DNA of 64,000 nucleotides from Hirudo medicinalis (Eukaryota > Annelida > Clitellata > Hirudinida > Hirudinidae), in NCBI GenBank assembly GCA_011800805.1, contig MPNW01000186.1, forward strand, positions 62,001-126,000, written 5' to 3'. Shown piece by piece: positions 46,798 to 59,512 of this stretch; position 1 is the first letter of the stretch; each line of letters starts with the position of its first letter. A model generated the notes under the pieces. It was not told where the DNA came from. It searched no databases and saw only the letters and a program-made list of their open reading frames with translations. The position numbers and the translations under genes are program-made.

Positions 46798-48006
46798 CCA
46801 AAGAGGAGATTCCATTGGAATTCAACCCACGGCTTTATCTATGAAGATCGAGGTCTGTGTAACAACCACTACTCATTGCATTTTTTAGCAATGTAAATAA
46901 AGGTACATAGCAATACATATTCTGAAGTAATGTACAGTGCCATGAAGTGCCTGCCTAACATAACAGATATTTATCCCATTTATTTTCCAGCGGTTACCTG
47001 TTGCTTGATGATGCTAGATTTCTTAATCAACCCATTCTCACTCTCCTAAAAGCACTTTTGAACAACCAATTAGTTACTCAAAAACCCATGAATGTAAGTT
47101 ACATAAATAGCCTACAATATTTGAAATCACCAAAAATAAAACTGACAATTAATAAGAATTTACCATTTTTATTAGTTGAACCTAATAATGCATTTGGAAG
47201 AATGAATTTCTTCAATAACTATCATCTCTTAAATTTGCAACAACGACTCTTTATGCCAAGCATATGTTTAAACAATACAATATAAGATGAACACACTGTA
47301 AAATCCAAATAGATGAGATGATAATACTTTTTCCAATGAACTCTTAAAATTACTGACAAAAAGATATGTTTGCATGTTTTGAAGCTTCAGGGTCTAATTT
47401 ATGAAGAGACCTGAAAAGTTGATGGTAAAAACCCTCAGATGAGATCCCAAGAAAACAATAAATACGTTCTTTACAAACAAAAATCCCGCTCATAAGCTGA
47501 CAATCATTCAAACAAGTTGCTAATATTATAAAAGTGCTTAAAAACTAATAGTTGAAAAAATATGGTCCATTTGAAATACTTCCAGATCTGAACAAACACG
47601 GAACAATAATGCGACTAGTCATAAATGAAATTGTTGTAATATTGCAACCGAAACTACTTGATAACAAAGATGATGATGACAATGATTAAGCGAAGTAATC
47701 TTACTTAGCTTCGATCTGATAACAGCTGCCCCAACATTACACAGAATCTCTTAACATTATCAGACCAACCTAAAAATTAAAATTTCGAATATCTTTTATG
47801 CGTCAATGGGGCAACAGATTATTTAATTAAGACTAAGACTTGTATTTTGACAACCATAAGAAACAAATTTTAAATGAAATTTCCCTAAAGAAAACAATCC
47901 GAATCTTGCAAGCGAGATTGTGATAAATTATTCCCCAAAGTAGCAGACATCAAAGACAAGCATAATAAACATAAAAAACAAAGATTCACAAGGAACATTG
48001 CAAGAA
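46798..48006. other. Intergenic DNA and LPGAT1 3' UTR
   Basis: A 94-codon open frame at 47001-47285 has no recognisable feature. The rightmost part is 3' UTR of the minus-strand acyltransferase. Confidence 0.4.
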
Positions 48007-51000
48007 TTAAAACAAAATATCCACCAAAAACTCCACCAAGTAGGGATGTCGAAGCACAAAGTTCTGGAAATACAAGAAAGATTGTGACATGGAATAGTGA
48101 CATATGTAGTAATGGAAGCAAGAAGATGCAATGAAGAAACAATGGAGGAACACAAATTTCTTCCAACTGACAGGAACCGGTTGAGAAGTTTTAATTGTCA
48201 TGCTGATCTTTGGTGGGGCGAGACTTCCGACATCAACATCATCATCCACTTCTTTAGTCTCTGGGCTTGCAATGGCTGACGAAGGATGTACGCCATTGGG
48301 TGCATTAACGTCTTTGCTTTTGGGGAGCTGAGCTTGCGTCTGTTTGGTCGGCCGATTGTCAGAAGATAAATAGGAGCTTGGATCAGGGAGGTAAGCTTCT
48401 CCAGTTTCATAAAACTTCCTCAGCATTTCATCCTTCTCTGCCCACCTACTGTACAGCCAATTCTTCAGTTGGTCTGATGTCATGCCACTAACCTCAGAGA
48501 TTGGAAACTTCCTGCAGAGGATGAATATCTTTAATGGTGCTTTGAATGGAGAATTTTGAGTCAGAAGGTCAAAGATGCTCAAAGCGTTTGCTTTTGGGTA
48601 ACAGATGGTCAAGTCGATGACCCATTCAATGGCGAGTCCTTCTCTTAAGATGTTTTCCAAATTCTGTTCAAATTCTTCTCCTACATCTTGTTGTTGGGTG
48701 TCATTTCTGATGTTTGCAGTGTTGTTATTCCCTTGCTGATTTGTTGAAACTGTGTTCTGGGTGACCATCCTATTTGGCCCTGATCAATAATAATAATAAA
48801 GGCATTAGAGGGTAGCATGGAAAATGAGAAAACAATGTGAGACAATTTGAACAAAAGAAAAAATATCAACTGATGACAAATATTTTAATTGTACTAGGTT
48901 AAATATCTGTACTCTTATAATGTTGGGCAGTTGGGCATCGACCGCATTTAAGGAAGAGTCGCGAGATCGTCATTGCGTTCACGATTAATAATCCACTTCA
49001 TAAGAGCTTGCAATAAATAATATTTAATTTTAATTATGGTATCTGAAGCATGCCTCCATTTGCCATAAAATTATCAACATTGCACTACTTTCTAAAATCA
49101 TTTGAATTGCATTTGAATTAAAGAGTTTGAATTACTTCCTAATCATGAATTTGTAGATCAACAAATTAAATGCTTCATTTGCAACTTGTGAACTCAATCA
49201 CTTCTAAAGCCTGACTTTGGTTCAGTTATTCAGTTCAACAACATGTCCTCACGTCAGAGTTCAGAAGTTATTTGGAGATAAAGAGTCTGCAAAGTTTATG
49301 CTTTCATCTCTGGATCGTGTGAAGGATGAAAGAATAGGAAGTATTTGAAGTATTGCAATTTATCTTATATTCATTTCAGTCAACAGTAACAGTCAACAGA
49401 TAATGCTAATTACTAAGATATTGCAAAGGCACTGCAAAAGTAAGACACATGAATGTCAAAACAGGCAACAAGTTCTTATTTCACTAGATATGTTTTTGCA
49501 GTTTTTATGATAAGTTTGAAAAATATGGACAAAAGTGGAAATGCATTGTCAGCAGATGTGAACTTATTTCCTTTAATTAAATATTGCATCGTGTTCATAC
49601 ATCAAATATTTGTTGAATTCAAACCTCAAAACATGTAACAATCACCACCTTTCAGATGTGTCATCAAATCATTTTAAAATTCCAATATTATTATTATTAT
49701 TATTAATTGGAAAATCAATTAAAAATATGAATAATTATGCTAAAATCATGCAGAAATCCACTGCACCAAGATCAGTACAAAACACCAAATCATGAGAAAG
49801 AAGTGAATAAATAGAACTTTTATTAGGAATCACTAAATTCTTTATACAATTTGAAAGGAGAGCATGAAATACACTTTACGATCATTTTTAAAATGTTTTG
49901 AAAAGACCCGCTTTGATGAAAATAATAATTATATTACAAAATACTACATATTTGTGAAGTTTTGAAACATCTGCTTTTTAAATCAATAATTTGCCATTTG
50001 CAAGTGATGCCCAATTTATATGAGATGAGCTTGTTGCCTCAAGTTTGAGGGCTTCCAAGCTAAGGTGATGAAATTTGCATTTCCCTAAAAACCAAGAAAC
50101 TTAATTCTACACCTCATCAAACAATGTTTAGCTTTCTCGCATTACAGACATAGGTGACACCATTCATTTCCAATGTAATAATTAACCAATACTATCTGAT
50201 AAGAATAAATATTCAGAATTGTATGAGCTGTTTAAAAATAAATCCAACATTTCAAGAATTGAACCTACTCTGGACAAGAGTATCGAGCACACATTCAATG
50301 GCACCAGTTCGAGGAAGAGTGCAATAGTCCAAGTGCACATATCCATGTCTCGAAGCATATCTGCGATTATTTGTTCATTGATGCTCATTAATTTGAAACA
50401 TTTTGTTTTAATTAATTAAAACCCAATAAATGGTGCATGTTATAATATGTAATAAATAAATATAACATATGCTCTTGGATGTGCGTTTAGGTGCCTATGA
50501 TACTCGGCTTATGGAATCATATAAGAGCCACTAATATCACTATTATTTACAATCACTAATATCATTACTATTTACAATCACTAGCATCAGTAGTACTTAA
50601 AATTCAATTCAAAATAAGAACAACTTTAAACCATAAAATATAATCCATAAAAATGAAATTTGACAAACCAATAGTAATTAATGAAATAGAATTTAAAAAT
50701 AAAACATATATTTTAGCTCAATGCAAATACAAACATGTAGGCTAGCTCAGTACCAATATTGTAATTAACAAGTAATTGTAATTGTAAGAACTTAATAAGA
50801 AATAATAATGGTTAATAATAATCAGAACTTAATAAATATCACATAACCACATGTTGCTTGATTACTCACTTCTGACTGTTCATCAGTCTTTTGTAAAGAA
50901 ATCCCCCCTCAGGAAAGAGCATCAACCAATTCCGACGAAGCCTTGAGAAATCTCTCACCAGGAAGCGCTTGAGCTTCAGCAACTGTTCATCTCTTGTGTC

Positions 51001-52133
51001 TCTGCCCTGAAATAATTTCTTATTCAATATGCAACCATTTATTTTAACAAATTATGGCCAAAGCAAGCATCTTGGATTAATCTATAATTCGGGCGAAATA
51101 ATATTATTGTTTCATGATTGGTCACTTGACAGAAATGTCAATAAATAATGACTAAACATTAATAAAAAGATATGAATCATAATTTTAATTCATAAACTGA
51201 AATGTCTGCATGTAATCCTAGAAATTCAGTTAAAATTTCATTACAGCCTTGCACACTTAAATCTGGTACATTAGTATTGTAATTCTGCAAGGCAATTATG
51301 TAATTACAAATGATGATGAATTCGATTTGATGAAACAAAAGCTTTTGAATCAAAAATAAATTCAATTAAATAGGTGTGCTATCTTCATTTATGGAAATGA
51401 ACCAGAAATACTTGCTAGTTTCAGTAGTGCAAACAAATATGTCGATTATAAAGACTGCAGACAACAACTAATTAAGTAAAAACTTAATAAATAAGTGTTA
51501 GCAACTGAGAAATAAAAAGGAAGGGAACCTGTTTTATGAAGTAATCACGATGCACTTGAGATACCAATCCAAAATGTGAGTATTTGAACATGATATCCAT
51601 AATCCATGATAGTGTCCTGGCAACTCTTGGTTTTGAAGTCAGATAATAAATGAGGAGTGGAACATCAGATGTAGATTGATGATTGCATATCACCACACAT
51701 TTCTTGTCAAGTAACTCATTCAGGTCATCTCCAGCTTCTTCAACTTAAATATGTTTGGTATGTTAGTTAACAACTTACACTACCTTACTGTGATACATCT
51801 CAAAGTAAATATTTTTCCTCTTGCAATAAATATTATAAGTTTTAAATATATTGTCTGCTGTTTAATCTAGCTTTCATTTTAATAGTTTTAAAAACGTAAA
51901 TAAAACGCTGCTAGACATTCACATTCAATTCCATTACCTGTCACATTGCCCAACCAGATCCACGATGAAACAATCGTTAACAACCAGCTAAACAAAGTTG
52001 CCTCAATGGCGTCGTATAATCTAGGAATGAGAGTCCTTAAAGGAAGAATAAACAGCATCCACGCAAAATATGCTGGAATGCAGTATAAGTTACTCGCAAT
52101 AATAAAAAGTAATCGCAAGATCATAAAAATCAT
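48007..52133 (-). CDS. LPGAT1: LPGAT1-type lysophospholipid acyltransferase
   Basis: Minus-strand exons 52133-51938, 51743-51529, 51006-50870, 50360-50269 and 48779-48007 join in frame to 470 residues; human LPGAT1 has 370. The ATG at 52133 is the first after an in-frame stop. The N-terminus (MIFMILRLLFIIASNLYCIP) starts a membrane region. Exon 2 has the catalytic HX4D motif in CNHQSTSDVP and then MFKYSHFGLVSQVHRDYFI. Exon 3 has LMLFPEGGFLYKR, the acyltransferase block III. Exon 4 has CTLPRTGAIE. Exon 5 has IDLTICYPKANALSIFDLL and LYSRWAEKDEMLRKFYETGE, matching LPGAT1, and a final hydrophobic stretch. The extra length lies in a Ser/Pro/Asp-rich insert between YETGEAY and the last membrane segment, and at the start of exon 5. 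LPGAT1 is an ER membrane enzyme acylating lysophosphatidylglycerol and related lipids at sn-1. Substrate here is inferred. Confidence 0.92.
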
Positions 52134-52578
52134 TGCACAGATTCGCCTAAAACTGTTGCGAGATAAAAAAAAAAGCCTTTTCTTTAAAGTGCTTGAGTTA
52201 GCAATTTAAAAAGCATCGAGGACGAAAATACGATAGCATCGCTCATCTCAACGCGCGATGCCAATGTCAACAGCAATGACAATCCAATATAATTAATATT
52301 TTTCACTAGCTGATATTTTAAGGATTACATGTTATTTAATCAAAACGTTGCTCTTAAAGTGATATTGTAGTACTTAAATATCAGCAATAATGATGTAATA
52401 AAAGCTATCAACACCAGAATAGAATTTAGAATAGTGATGGGCGTTATTGCTTATCAAATAGTTTAAGTTTATTAAAAGTAATTAAATGTCGTTGTGACCT
52501 GTACTTGTTATTTAATCAAATGTAAGCTAGGAACCCTAACTTCACTAACAATTGCTTCATAAATTGTATTTATGCCAC
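52134..52578. other. Upstream region of LPGAT1
   Basis: Holds the start region of the minus-strand LPGAT1 transcript. No core promoter motif was recognised. Confidence 0.4.
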
Positions 52579-52748
52579 CAGGGCCAATTAGGCGGGCCGC
52601 TTAACCCGGGCCTCTGCTTCAAAGGGACCTCGAAAATTGAATCATGATCTTTTTTGTGATCATGATCTTTTCCATTGCCAAAATTGACATTACTTCGGTG
52701 GAGGGGTCCTCATAAATTGTGGCCTCCTCAACGCTCTGAATGGCCCTG
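52579..52748. mobile_element. 170-bp hAT-type MITE
   Basis: Starts CAGGGCCAATTAGG and ends with the near-reverse-complement TGAATGGCCCTG, giving terminal inverted repeats of the CAGGGCC hAT type. Flanks TATGCCAC and CGTGCCAC are compatible with an aged 8-bp target duplication (six of eight match). The interior is GC-richer than the surroundings and holds two copies of ATCATGATC. No coding capacity. Confidence 0.7.
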
Positions 52749-53189
52749 CGTGCCACTAGCTTTATCCGAAAACCTAATATCATCAATTAAATATGATGCA
52801 AGGTCTGATAAGATAGCCGTAAAGTTAAACTTTACTAAAAGTTTGCTTCAACGAAGCTATTTATCAAGTTGTAAATAAACAACAAATACTGGCTATAGAT
52901 GTGATGAATTTAACAATGAAATGCATCTAGGATGTATTTAATTTTATTAGAAACGTTTCTTATATAAAAAAAATCCAAATTTAAATTTTCGAAATCGTGA
53001 AGGAAATCATTTTGTGAATGGCTTTTCCTGAGAATAAACCCTCTTTATAATTCCATTTTGATAGTATTCTCCAAAGTTGACGTCATGCATTAGAGATAAT
53101 TAGGGATTGATCGACTAACTAGTCGGAAGAATCACTTATGTGTTTCAAGATATGTTCAAAAATGAACTTGACAAGCTAAGGATTGACTT

Positions 53190-53921
53190 CAGGGGCGGAT
53201 CTAGAACACTTTGGCGGGGGGGGGCGCACACTTGAACCTAGATTCCTTAGGGTCACCCCCAAATCTCTTGCTGATGCAAATATCAGCCGGCGGATATTTT
53301 TGTAGCCATTTTGCTTATTATTGTACTTTTGAACCTTTAAAAAATTCAAATTTATTCAAAGTAAAAGTTTTATAAAAAGGCAAGACGATATGGACCTAAT
53401 CTACCAAAATTGTCAACTATTGTCTCTGCTGGTATTTCAATATCTTGATTTATGTTCATAAGATATAGCCCATTTAGTCTGTCAGCTGTCATCGTAGATC
53501 GAAGATAAGTTTATAACCTTTTGAGAGTCGAAAAACTTCTTTCATTGCTAGATGTTGTGGATGGTCTGAAAGCCGAAATGAATAAAATCATTTTAACATT
53601 TGGGTATAAATCATTGTCTGCCCAATGCAGAGAATCTACAAAATTGGATATTGTTCCCCCAACATCTTTATCTTCATGCCATTTTACCCACCATCGCTCA
53701 TATTCTGATTGTAAGCCGTGTGTCGATGGCAAGTCTGGAAAAGCATTTGCAATCATCCTCAGCTGATCACTGGACAATGCTTCAGGATTTTTCAACATGA
53801 CAGATGGCACCAACTTAGAGGCCAATGCAATGTCACTGTGTCCTGTACTAAAGCGCTCATCAAGTCCCTGGATCATATTTTCGCTTTTTTGTTTTTTATT
53901 TGACATATTTGATGATAACAA
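53190..53921 (-). mobile_element. hAT transposon remnant with C-terminal transposase ORF
   Basis: A hAT-like terminus CAGGGGCGGATCTAG begins at 53190. On the minus strand 53921-53511 is a 136-codon open frame with SSDQLRMIANAFPDLPSTH, EYERWWVKWHEDKD and the dimerisation motif AFRPSTTSSNERSFSTLKRL, typical of ZMYM-type hAT transposases. The N-terminal part and the other terminus are missing. The terminus and about 140 bp behind it resemble 22444-22590. Confidence 0.82.
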
Positions 53922-55240
53922 TTTTTGCGAAGTTAATTGAGAGGGAGTAGAAAAGCGAATAGTAGTAGAGAGAGTAAAGTCGCCTTGGTGCCTTATATAT
54001 AAGCCTTATATTATAAGCACTCAGAAAAGATGGTGGTAGCTCCTGACAAAGGAATCGCGGTCATGTGCTGGGTGCGGCAAGTAGCTTCATTTTGCACGTT
54101 AAGGGCGAAGTTCAGCGTCCTGCTCATGAGCTTGGTGTGTGTTATGTGCAAACTTTGGTCACAAGTAGGACGAAGTTCATCCGCCACTGAATCCACTAAT
54201 GAACTGTGACTAAAGCTTATCAGTGGATTGTTGGGGTTGAAGGCTGGGGTAGTACTGCCAGTTTGAATCTGTCTATTGAGACAGTGACACTGTGTTACTT
54301 CTTGTTGATTACAAAATACTAATATTTTCATCCAAAGTCGTAAATTATTGAAATAAAGTAGATTTTTTTTAGACTTTAAAAATCACGGGGGGGGGAATGT
54401 ACACTTCCAAGCAACCAGAAAATCCCTTGACTTATAAATTTGCTAAATTTGGCCATGGAAAAGCAAAAAAAAGTTAACAAATGACTTAACACAAATGACT
54501 TTAAATAAAGTATGGCTATTTAAGATGCAATGTCAGGGCATTCTTCCCTTCTCTTCTCTTCTAATCTTCCGGCTTTATATCATTACGCTGCTATCCAGCA
54601 TTCATGTTGTCAGTCGGAACATTTGTTGACGTGTTTGTAAATAAACTGAATAAACTGTATAGCGAGCTCTCTTCGTTGTCATCATTGTAGCTGCAGGAAA
54701 AATGGCTTGATTTAAGAATTTAGTCAGAAAGTTCAATGTTTTACGGAGTTCCGGCGAAGAGGTCTCCCAGTATTTAGTAGTTAATAATCTAAAATTTTCA
54801 GATTTGAGCATGAAATTGTCCTCAGAAATAAACAAAAAATATTGACGATTTAAACAACCCGTCAGAGTAATTTTATCTTCTTAGGAAAAATAAGCAGACA
54901 TCTCTATTTGACACTTGTAATTACGACCATATATGTACTTATATGTACACATATATCTTATATGTATGATCATATTTGAGACAACATATGTAATTAAAAA
55001 AAAAAAAGATAACCTAAAGAAACTTGCTGATATTAAACAGTTTTTTAATAAACATTGAATAGCATGGAATAGTTCTTCCACAACACATCATCAAAATTAT
55101 TAATTTTATGGATCTATATTTCAAGCAAATTAAAAGTTAATTAATGTAGAAAAAAATTCGCTAGCTATTGCGAACCTAACATATTCGCCGTAGAGCTTCG
55201 CTTTTTTAGGTTGTGGTTTCGATCTTTCAATATTGGTTTC
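53922..55240. other. Intergenic DNA, probably partly repeat
   Basis: Contains a G9 run at about 54388, an AT-dinucleotide-rich stretch at 54930-54970 and several short open frames (54011-54331, 54602-54835) without family features. The final part is upstream of MACROD. Confidence 0.4.
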
Positions 55241-58200
55241 ATGTTAATTTTCGTGACGTTTGGCAGGAGGTGCAGGGGTGTGATTCCGACAACTTACAAT
55301 AATTTTCAATCGTTACTGAGGACTTTTCAAGCGGAGCCAGTCAGCAAAATACTAGTAAGAACAATGTCCAAACGTAGCGATTCTGAACACGAAGATGATA
55401 TAAAAGCAGAACTAGAACGCGTGAAGAAAAATAAAGGTTATTTTATATTTTTCAAGTGATTTCCAGGGTTTGCTAACCTACAGGTTATGACTCGCAGACA
55501 AGTATTCAAAATTGTCATTGGATGAGAGAAGACAGAAGTATGCATGTGGAAAAAATTATGTCCCGATGAATAGAATTGAACGATGGCCGGATTATTACAG
55601 AAAACATGCAGAAAACTTGATGCATTTGAGTAAGAATTCTTATATAACAAGTGAAGCTACCCGAAAGCTGTCAATGCTTAAATTATACTGTTGTCACCGT
55701 TTTCCCAAATGAACAGTTATTCAGTTTCAAAAACATGTACAGCATGGCCTAGTCTTAAGTCTTACACATTTTATGTATTATTTTAAAGCTATGGCTTAAT
55801 TGAGATTTGATTCACTTTGTAAACCAGATAAACATACTCTCATTCTCAACCTGATTTTACTTAAACATATTTGAGCCTTAGCCTTATTCAACTTATCTCT
55901 AAGTCAACAACAAATACAGCAAGCCAAAATAGATAATGGATTCCTACCAAATTAAAAATTAAATTCAATTTCTAATGGATCAGACAAGAAAAAGGATGTG
56001 AAGTATGAGGTTGATGAGGAGCTGAACTCAAAAGTTTCCATTTGGACTGGTGACATTACCAGGTTAGAAATCGATGCCATCGTCAATGCAGCTAACAAGT
56101 CCTTGTTAGGTGGTGGAGGAGGTTTGCTCCATTTTGAATTAAATCTAATTTTTGTTCCATTAAATAATATTTAGCTGAAATGTCCTCATTCACTTAATTC
56201 CAATTTCACTAATTGCAAATTACATTTTGTAACATCCATTTATTGATTATCACCTTTCTAATAACATCATAGATTTTATAGCTATAGTAATTACAATTAA
56301 GTTGTTGCAGCAAATGTTTTATTTTGAAAGTTGATGGTGCCATTCATGCGGCAGCTGGTTCACTCCTGTACGAGGAGTGCAAATCATTAAGTGGATGCAG
56401 CACAGGCAGTGCTAAGACTACTTGTGGTAATTTATCATGACAATTTTTGCATTTCATCTTTGGAATTATGGCAATGTAATTCTTTGGATTGATGTTTTGG
56501 AAAATGAAAACTTCTTGGAGATTTATCAGGAAAATATTAAACATTCAATGATTTTGTATATTATTCAAAATTTGTTACTTTTACAGGCTACGAATTACCT
56601 GCCAGATGTTAGTAGAACTCTTGTTATTTGGTAATGTTTAATTATTTGTTATGAAATCCCTTAAATAATTACTAGTTCACCAAGTTTTATGAACTTATTA
56701 TTAATTTTATTTTAATTCTTAAAGTGGTCAACTTCACTCACAAAGTATTCACTCCTCTTCAAAATCTATTCACAATCTTATTTATTAGATTAATTAGCAA
56801 AACTTCATGTTTTTTAATGATACGTTATGATAATCGAGCAGACGTCATTCACACTGTTGGCCCTCAAGATAAAAGTGAAAGCAAGCTGAGGAGTTGCTAC
56901 AAGAGTTGTTTCACTGAACTTCAGAAGAACAAACTCAAATCCATTGTTGGTTCTCATATTGATTGTATATCTATTTTGTCATCCCAGTTCTGTTGTCGAT
57001 GAAGTAATAATGGCAAATGACCCAATTAGATGGTTAATTGCAAAAGTTGGTGTGGAAATATGATAAAAATTGAGAAGTAACAGCACATCATAGCAAGCCT
57101 TATCATTTTTAGTTTATCATTTTTTTCAGGCATTTTGTTGCATCTCAACAGGCATCTATGGTGAGTAGTGTTTTCTGGCTTGCAGTTGATTTTTGAGTTT
57201 TGTAAATTATTTCATTTACAAGCTCATGTGATTATGAAGCATTCCTATATAAACAGATAATTGTAACTGATATCACAGTCCAATTTAAAATTGCAACACT
57301 TTCTGCATGTATTTCTGGAACTTGTACTTTAGTGAAACTTATAGTTTATAATGTGGTCTAAAACATGTGATCTTAAATATGTTGAAACTGCAAGGAAAAC
57401 TGTTTGAATCTTGGGTCAAGTGATTGCATGTTGCCTTGAATTTGTTGGCTTTAAAATAGAGCTCACTTTGCATAATATCTTTTGTCGTAAGCACATTTTA
57501 CATTCAGTAGAAGAATGAACAAGCTGCTCATCTATGTTCAGAATAATCTATCTGTATTTGTACATTGTACTGTAGTGATTCATTTATACATTGAAGTGAT
57601 GGGACATAAGAAGCAAGTAAATGCAATTTTCTTTGGAACCTTTAACCTCATTACCTGTGAATTTATAAAGTTTCTCCAGTTAATTGTGTGTGTGGCAATA
57701 ACTTCTTATTTTCAGGTTACCCAAACTCTGAGGCAGTTCATGTTGCACTTGATGAAACCAGAAAGCACTTGATGACCTTAAAGAAGGAAGGACAGGTGGC
57801 CAATTCATTCATTTTAATGAGGGATTTCAATTTAGATGAATTTCAGTCCATATCAAACTAGTGGTTGAATTTTAATAATAATTTTATAATATTTATATTG
57901 GTGCCTTATGTGTTGCATGGCATCATTGGCTCTTAAATGTTTTAAATTTTTGTGTGTTTATTGACATATTATTCACTTATTTAGGTTAAACAGTATTTGT
58001 GATCAACAAGATAATGTGTTTAAGACTAATTTTAATTTCAGCTCTCAAGCATTGAACTCATAGTTTTCTGTCTCTTCCTGCACAATGATCTCAGACTCTA
58101 CCAAAAAGAAATGCAGAATTACTTTCCTATGCCAGGTATTTTGTGGCAGTGCACAACACTTTACACTGGTTACAATGTCCTTGAAAATGGACCCTTTCGG

Positions 58201-58725
58201 ACTAATTCGGATGCTATTACAAAATTCTTATTAATAACTTGTAGAACTGTCATCCATTCCTTAAAACAGTTGCCTTATGATATGTTCTATTACTTCAGAC
58301 TAAAGATTTTAATTTATTAATGTTTTAAATTTTAATAAAACAGTAATTTTGTTGATTTTTTAAAAGATGAATTTGCCAAGAATGAAAAGTCGCAACATTT
58401 GAACAAATCTTCAAATGCATCATCACAGAAATCTTCCTCCTCATCTTCTGCCTCTTCTTGTTCGTCATCATCATCACCAGTTGGTGTTCAGGTGATATCG
58501 TCAGGTACATCATCCAGTGTGGAAATCATTGAAGATGAAGTGATGAATAAAGACAGTGACAATGACCTTGAATTCAAGAATGAGTCAGATAACCATGCAA
58601 GTAATTGCAGTGAGCTCCAAATCATGGATGAAAGTGGTGACATTGAGGATTGCCCAAAGCCAAATGGTAATAGAGATGGTGAATTGCATGAAAGTGAGAT
58701 CCAAAAAGATGTCGGAAGAAACTGA
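55241..58725 (+). CDS. MACROD1/2: MACROD-type mono-ADP-ribosyl-hydrolase
   Basis: Ten exons (55241-55436, 55498-55629, 55984-56121, 56331-56426, 56587-56607, 56842-56945, 57130-57160, 57716-57795, 58042-58135, 58367-58725) join in frame to 416 residues. The start at 55241 gives a hydrophobic then Arg-rich leader ([13 protein letters not shown]) that could target mitochondria, as in MACROD1. Helices [14 protein letters not shown] and [15 protein letters not shown] precede the macro domain (about residues 120-295). Its signature is [51 protein letters not shown] and [13 protein letters not shown], the ADP-ribose binding loops of the MACROD class. The family removes mono-ADP-ribose from Asp/Glu side chains and hydrolyses O-acetyl-ADP-ribose. 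The last exon adds about 118 residues, a Ser run followed by an acidic tail. Exons of 21 and 31 bp lie within the catalytic domain. An AATAAA follows at 59018. Confidence 0.93.
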
Positions 58726-59512
58726 CACTTGTTACTAATCTTTTGTTTCACTCAAATTTTTACGTTCTTACCAAAATTGTTCACACCTGTGCGGTTTTAT
58801 TGCAGCCAATTCATATTTATTACGAAGTTTGGTTATGTCAATGGTGTTTTCGGGCAAAAAGATAAATTTTATGGTAAATATTCTATCGCGGTCGAGATTA
58901 TGGAAGTCGAAAGTGAACATTCTGCGGAGGGGTCCGGCAGTTCCTGTGATGGTTCTGTGGCGCTCTGGGTGCGTTGTTGGGCGTGACGTTTTGCCGGCAG
59001 AGACGGATTGGTGCTTTAATAAAGTATTTCTTTTGCGATTGAATTGAGCTCCTCACTGTGAAAGTTTGAAAAGTTTTCAAAATTATGGGTCGGAAAAGTT
59101 CAGAATTAGAACGCGTCAACAAAAAGCCGAAAAATTCACGTGGAGAGTTTGCATAGCTACGCTTCCGTTCAGTGAATTTGTAAAATGGTGTTTGTTGTAT
59201 AGATTTGAATTTATTTGAGGTGGTAGTTCGTAAAATAGCTTCCTGACGTATTGAACTACACATTTAAGTACATACGGATGGTAAAACGTTCAATTCACCG
59301 AATATAACGAAGAACTTTTCGAACGATCGGAGGGTTTGTTTACTGCTTTAGAATCATATGTGAACTTATTTTTGGCGCTTAGACGGACCCTTTCTTCTAA
59401 AGTAAGGTTTGAGTTGTCAATGTCAGTGACTACTTTATACATCTCATGGATTTCGTAAAAAGCTTTTCTAGGTACGGCTTTTTAACGGATTTCGTAAGCT
59501 TTTGAGGGCATT
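58726..59512. other. MACROD 3' UTR and ZFAND4 upstream region
   Basis: The 787 bp between the two same-strand genes show no exon. They must hold the polyadenylation site of MACROD and the promoter of ZFAND4. The 121-codon minus-strand frame at 58898-59263 shows no family features. Confidence 0.5.
59018..59023 (+). terminator. AATAAA polyadenylation signal of MACROD
   Basis: Lies 293 bp after the stop codon at 58725; the first clear AATAAA downstream. Confidence 0.45.

Noticed and set aside
47001..47285. 94-codon ORF after the truncated MULE copy
   Set aside because: Asn/Leu-rich composition typical of random AT-rich frames and no conserved block.
48007..48768. Calling 48768-48007 a separate gene starting at its own ATG (MVTQNTVSTNQQ)
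   Set aside because: An acceptor at 48780 joins it in phase to upstream LPGAT1 exons, and its middle part is the LPGAT1 C-terminal region.
54011..54331. 106-codon minus-strand ORF near the hAT remnant
   Set aside because: No resemblance to hAT transposase or another family; may be transposon interior but cannot be supported.
58898..59263. 121-codon minus-strand ORF between MACROD and ZFAND4
   Set aside because: No motif; lies over the probable MACROD 3' end and the ZFAND4 promoter.
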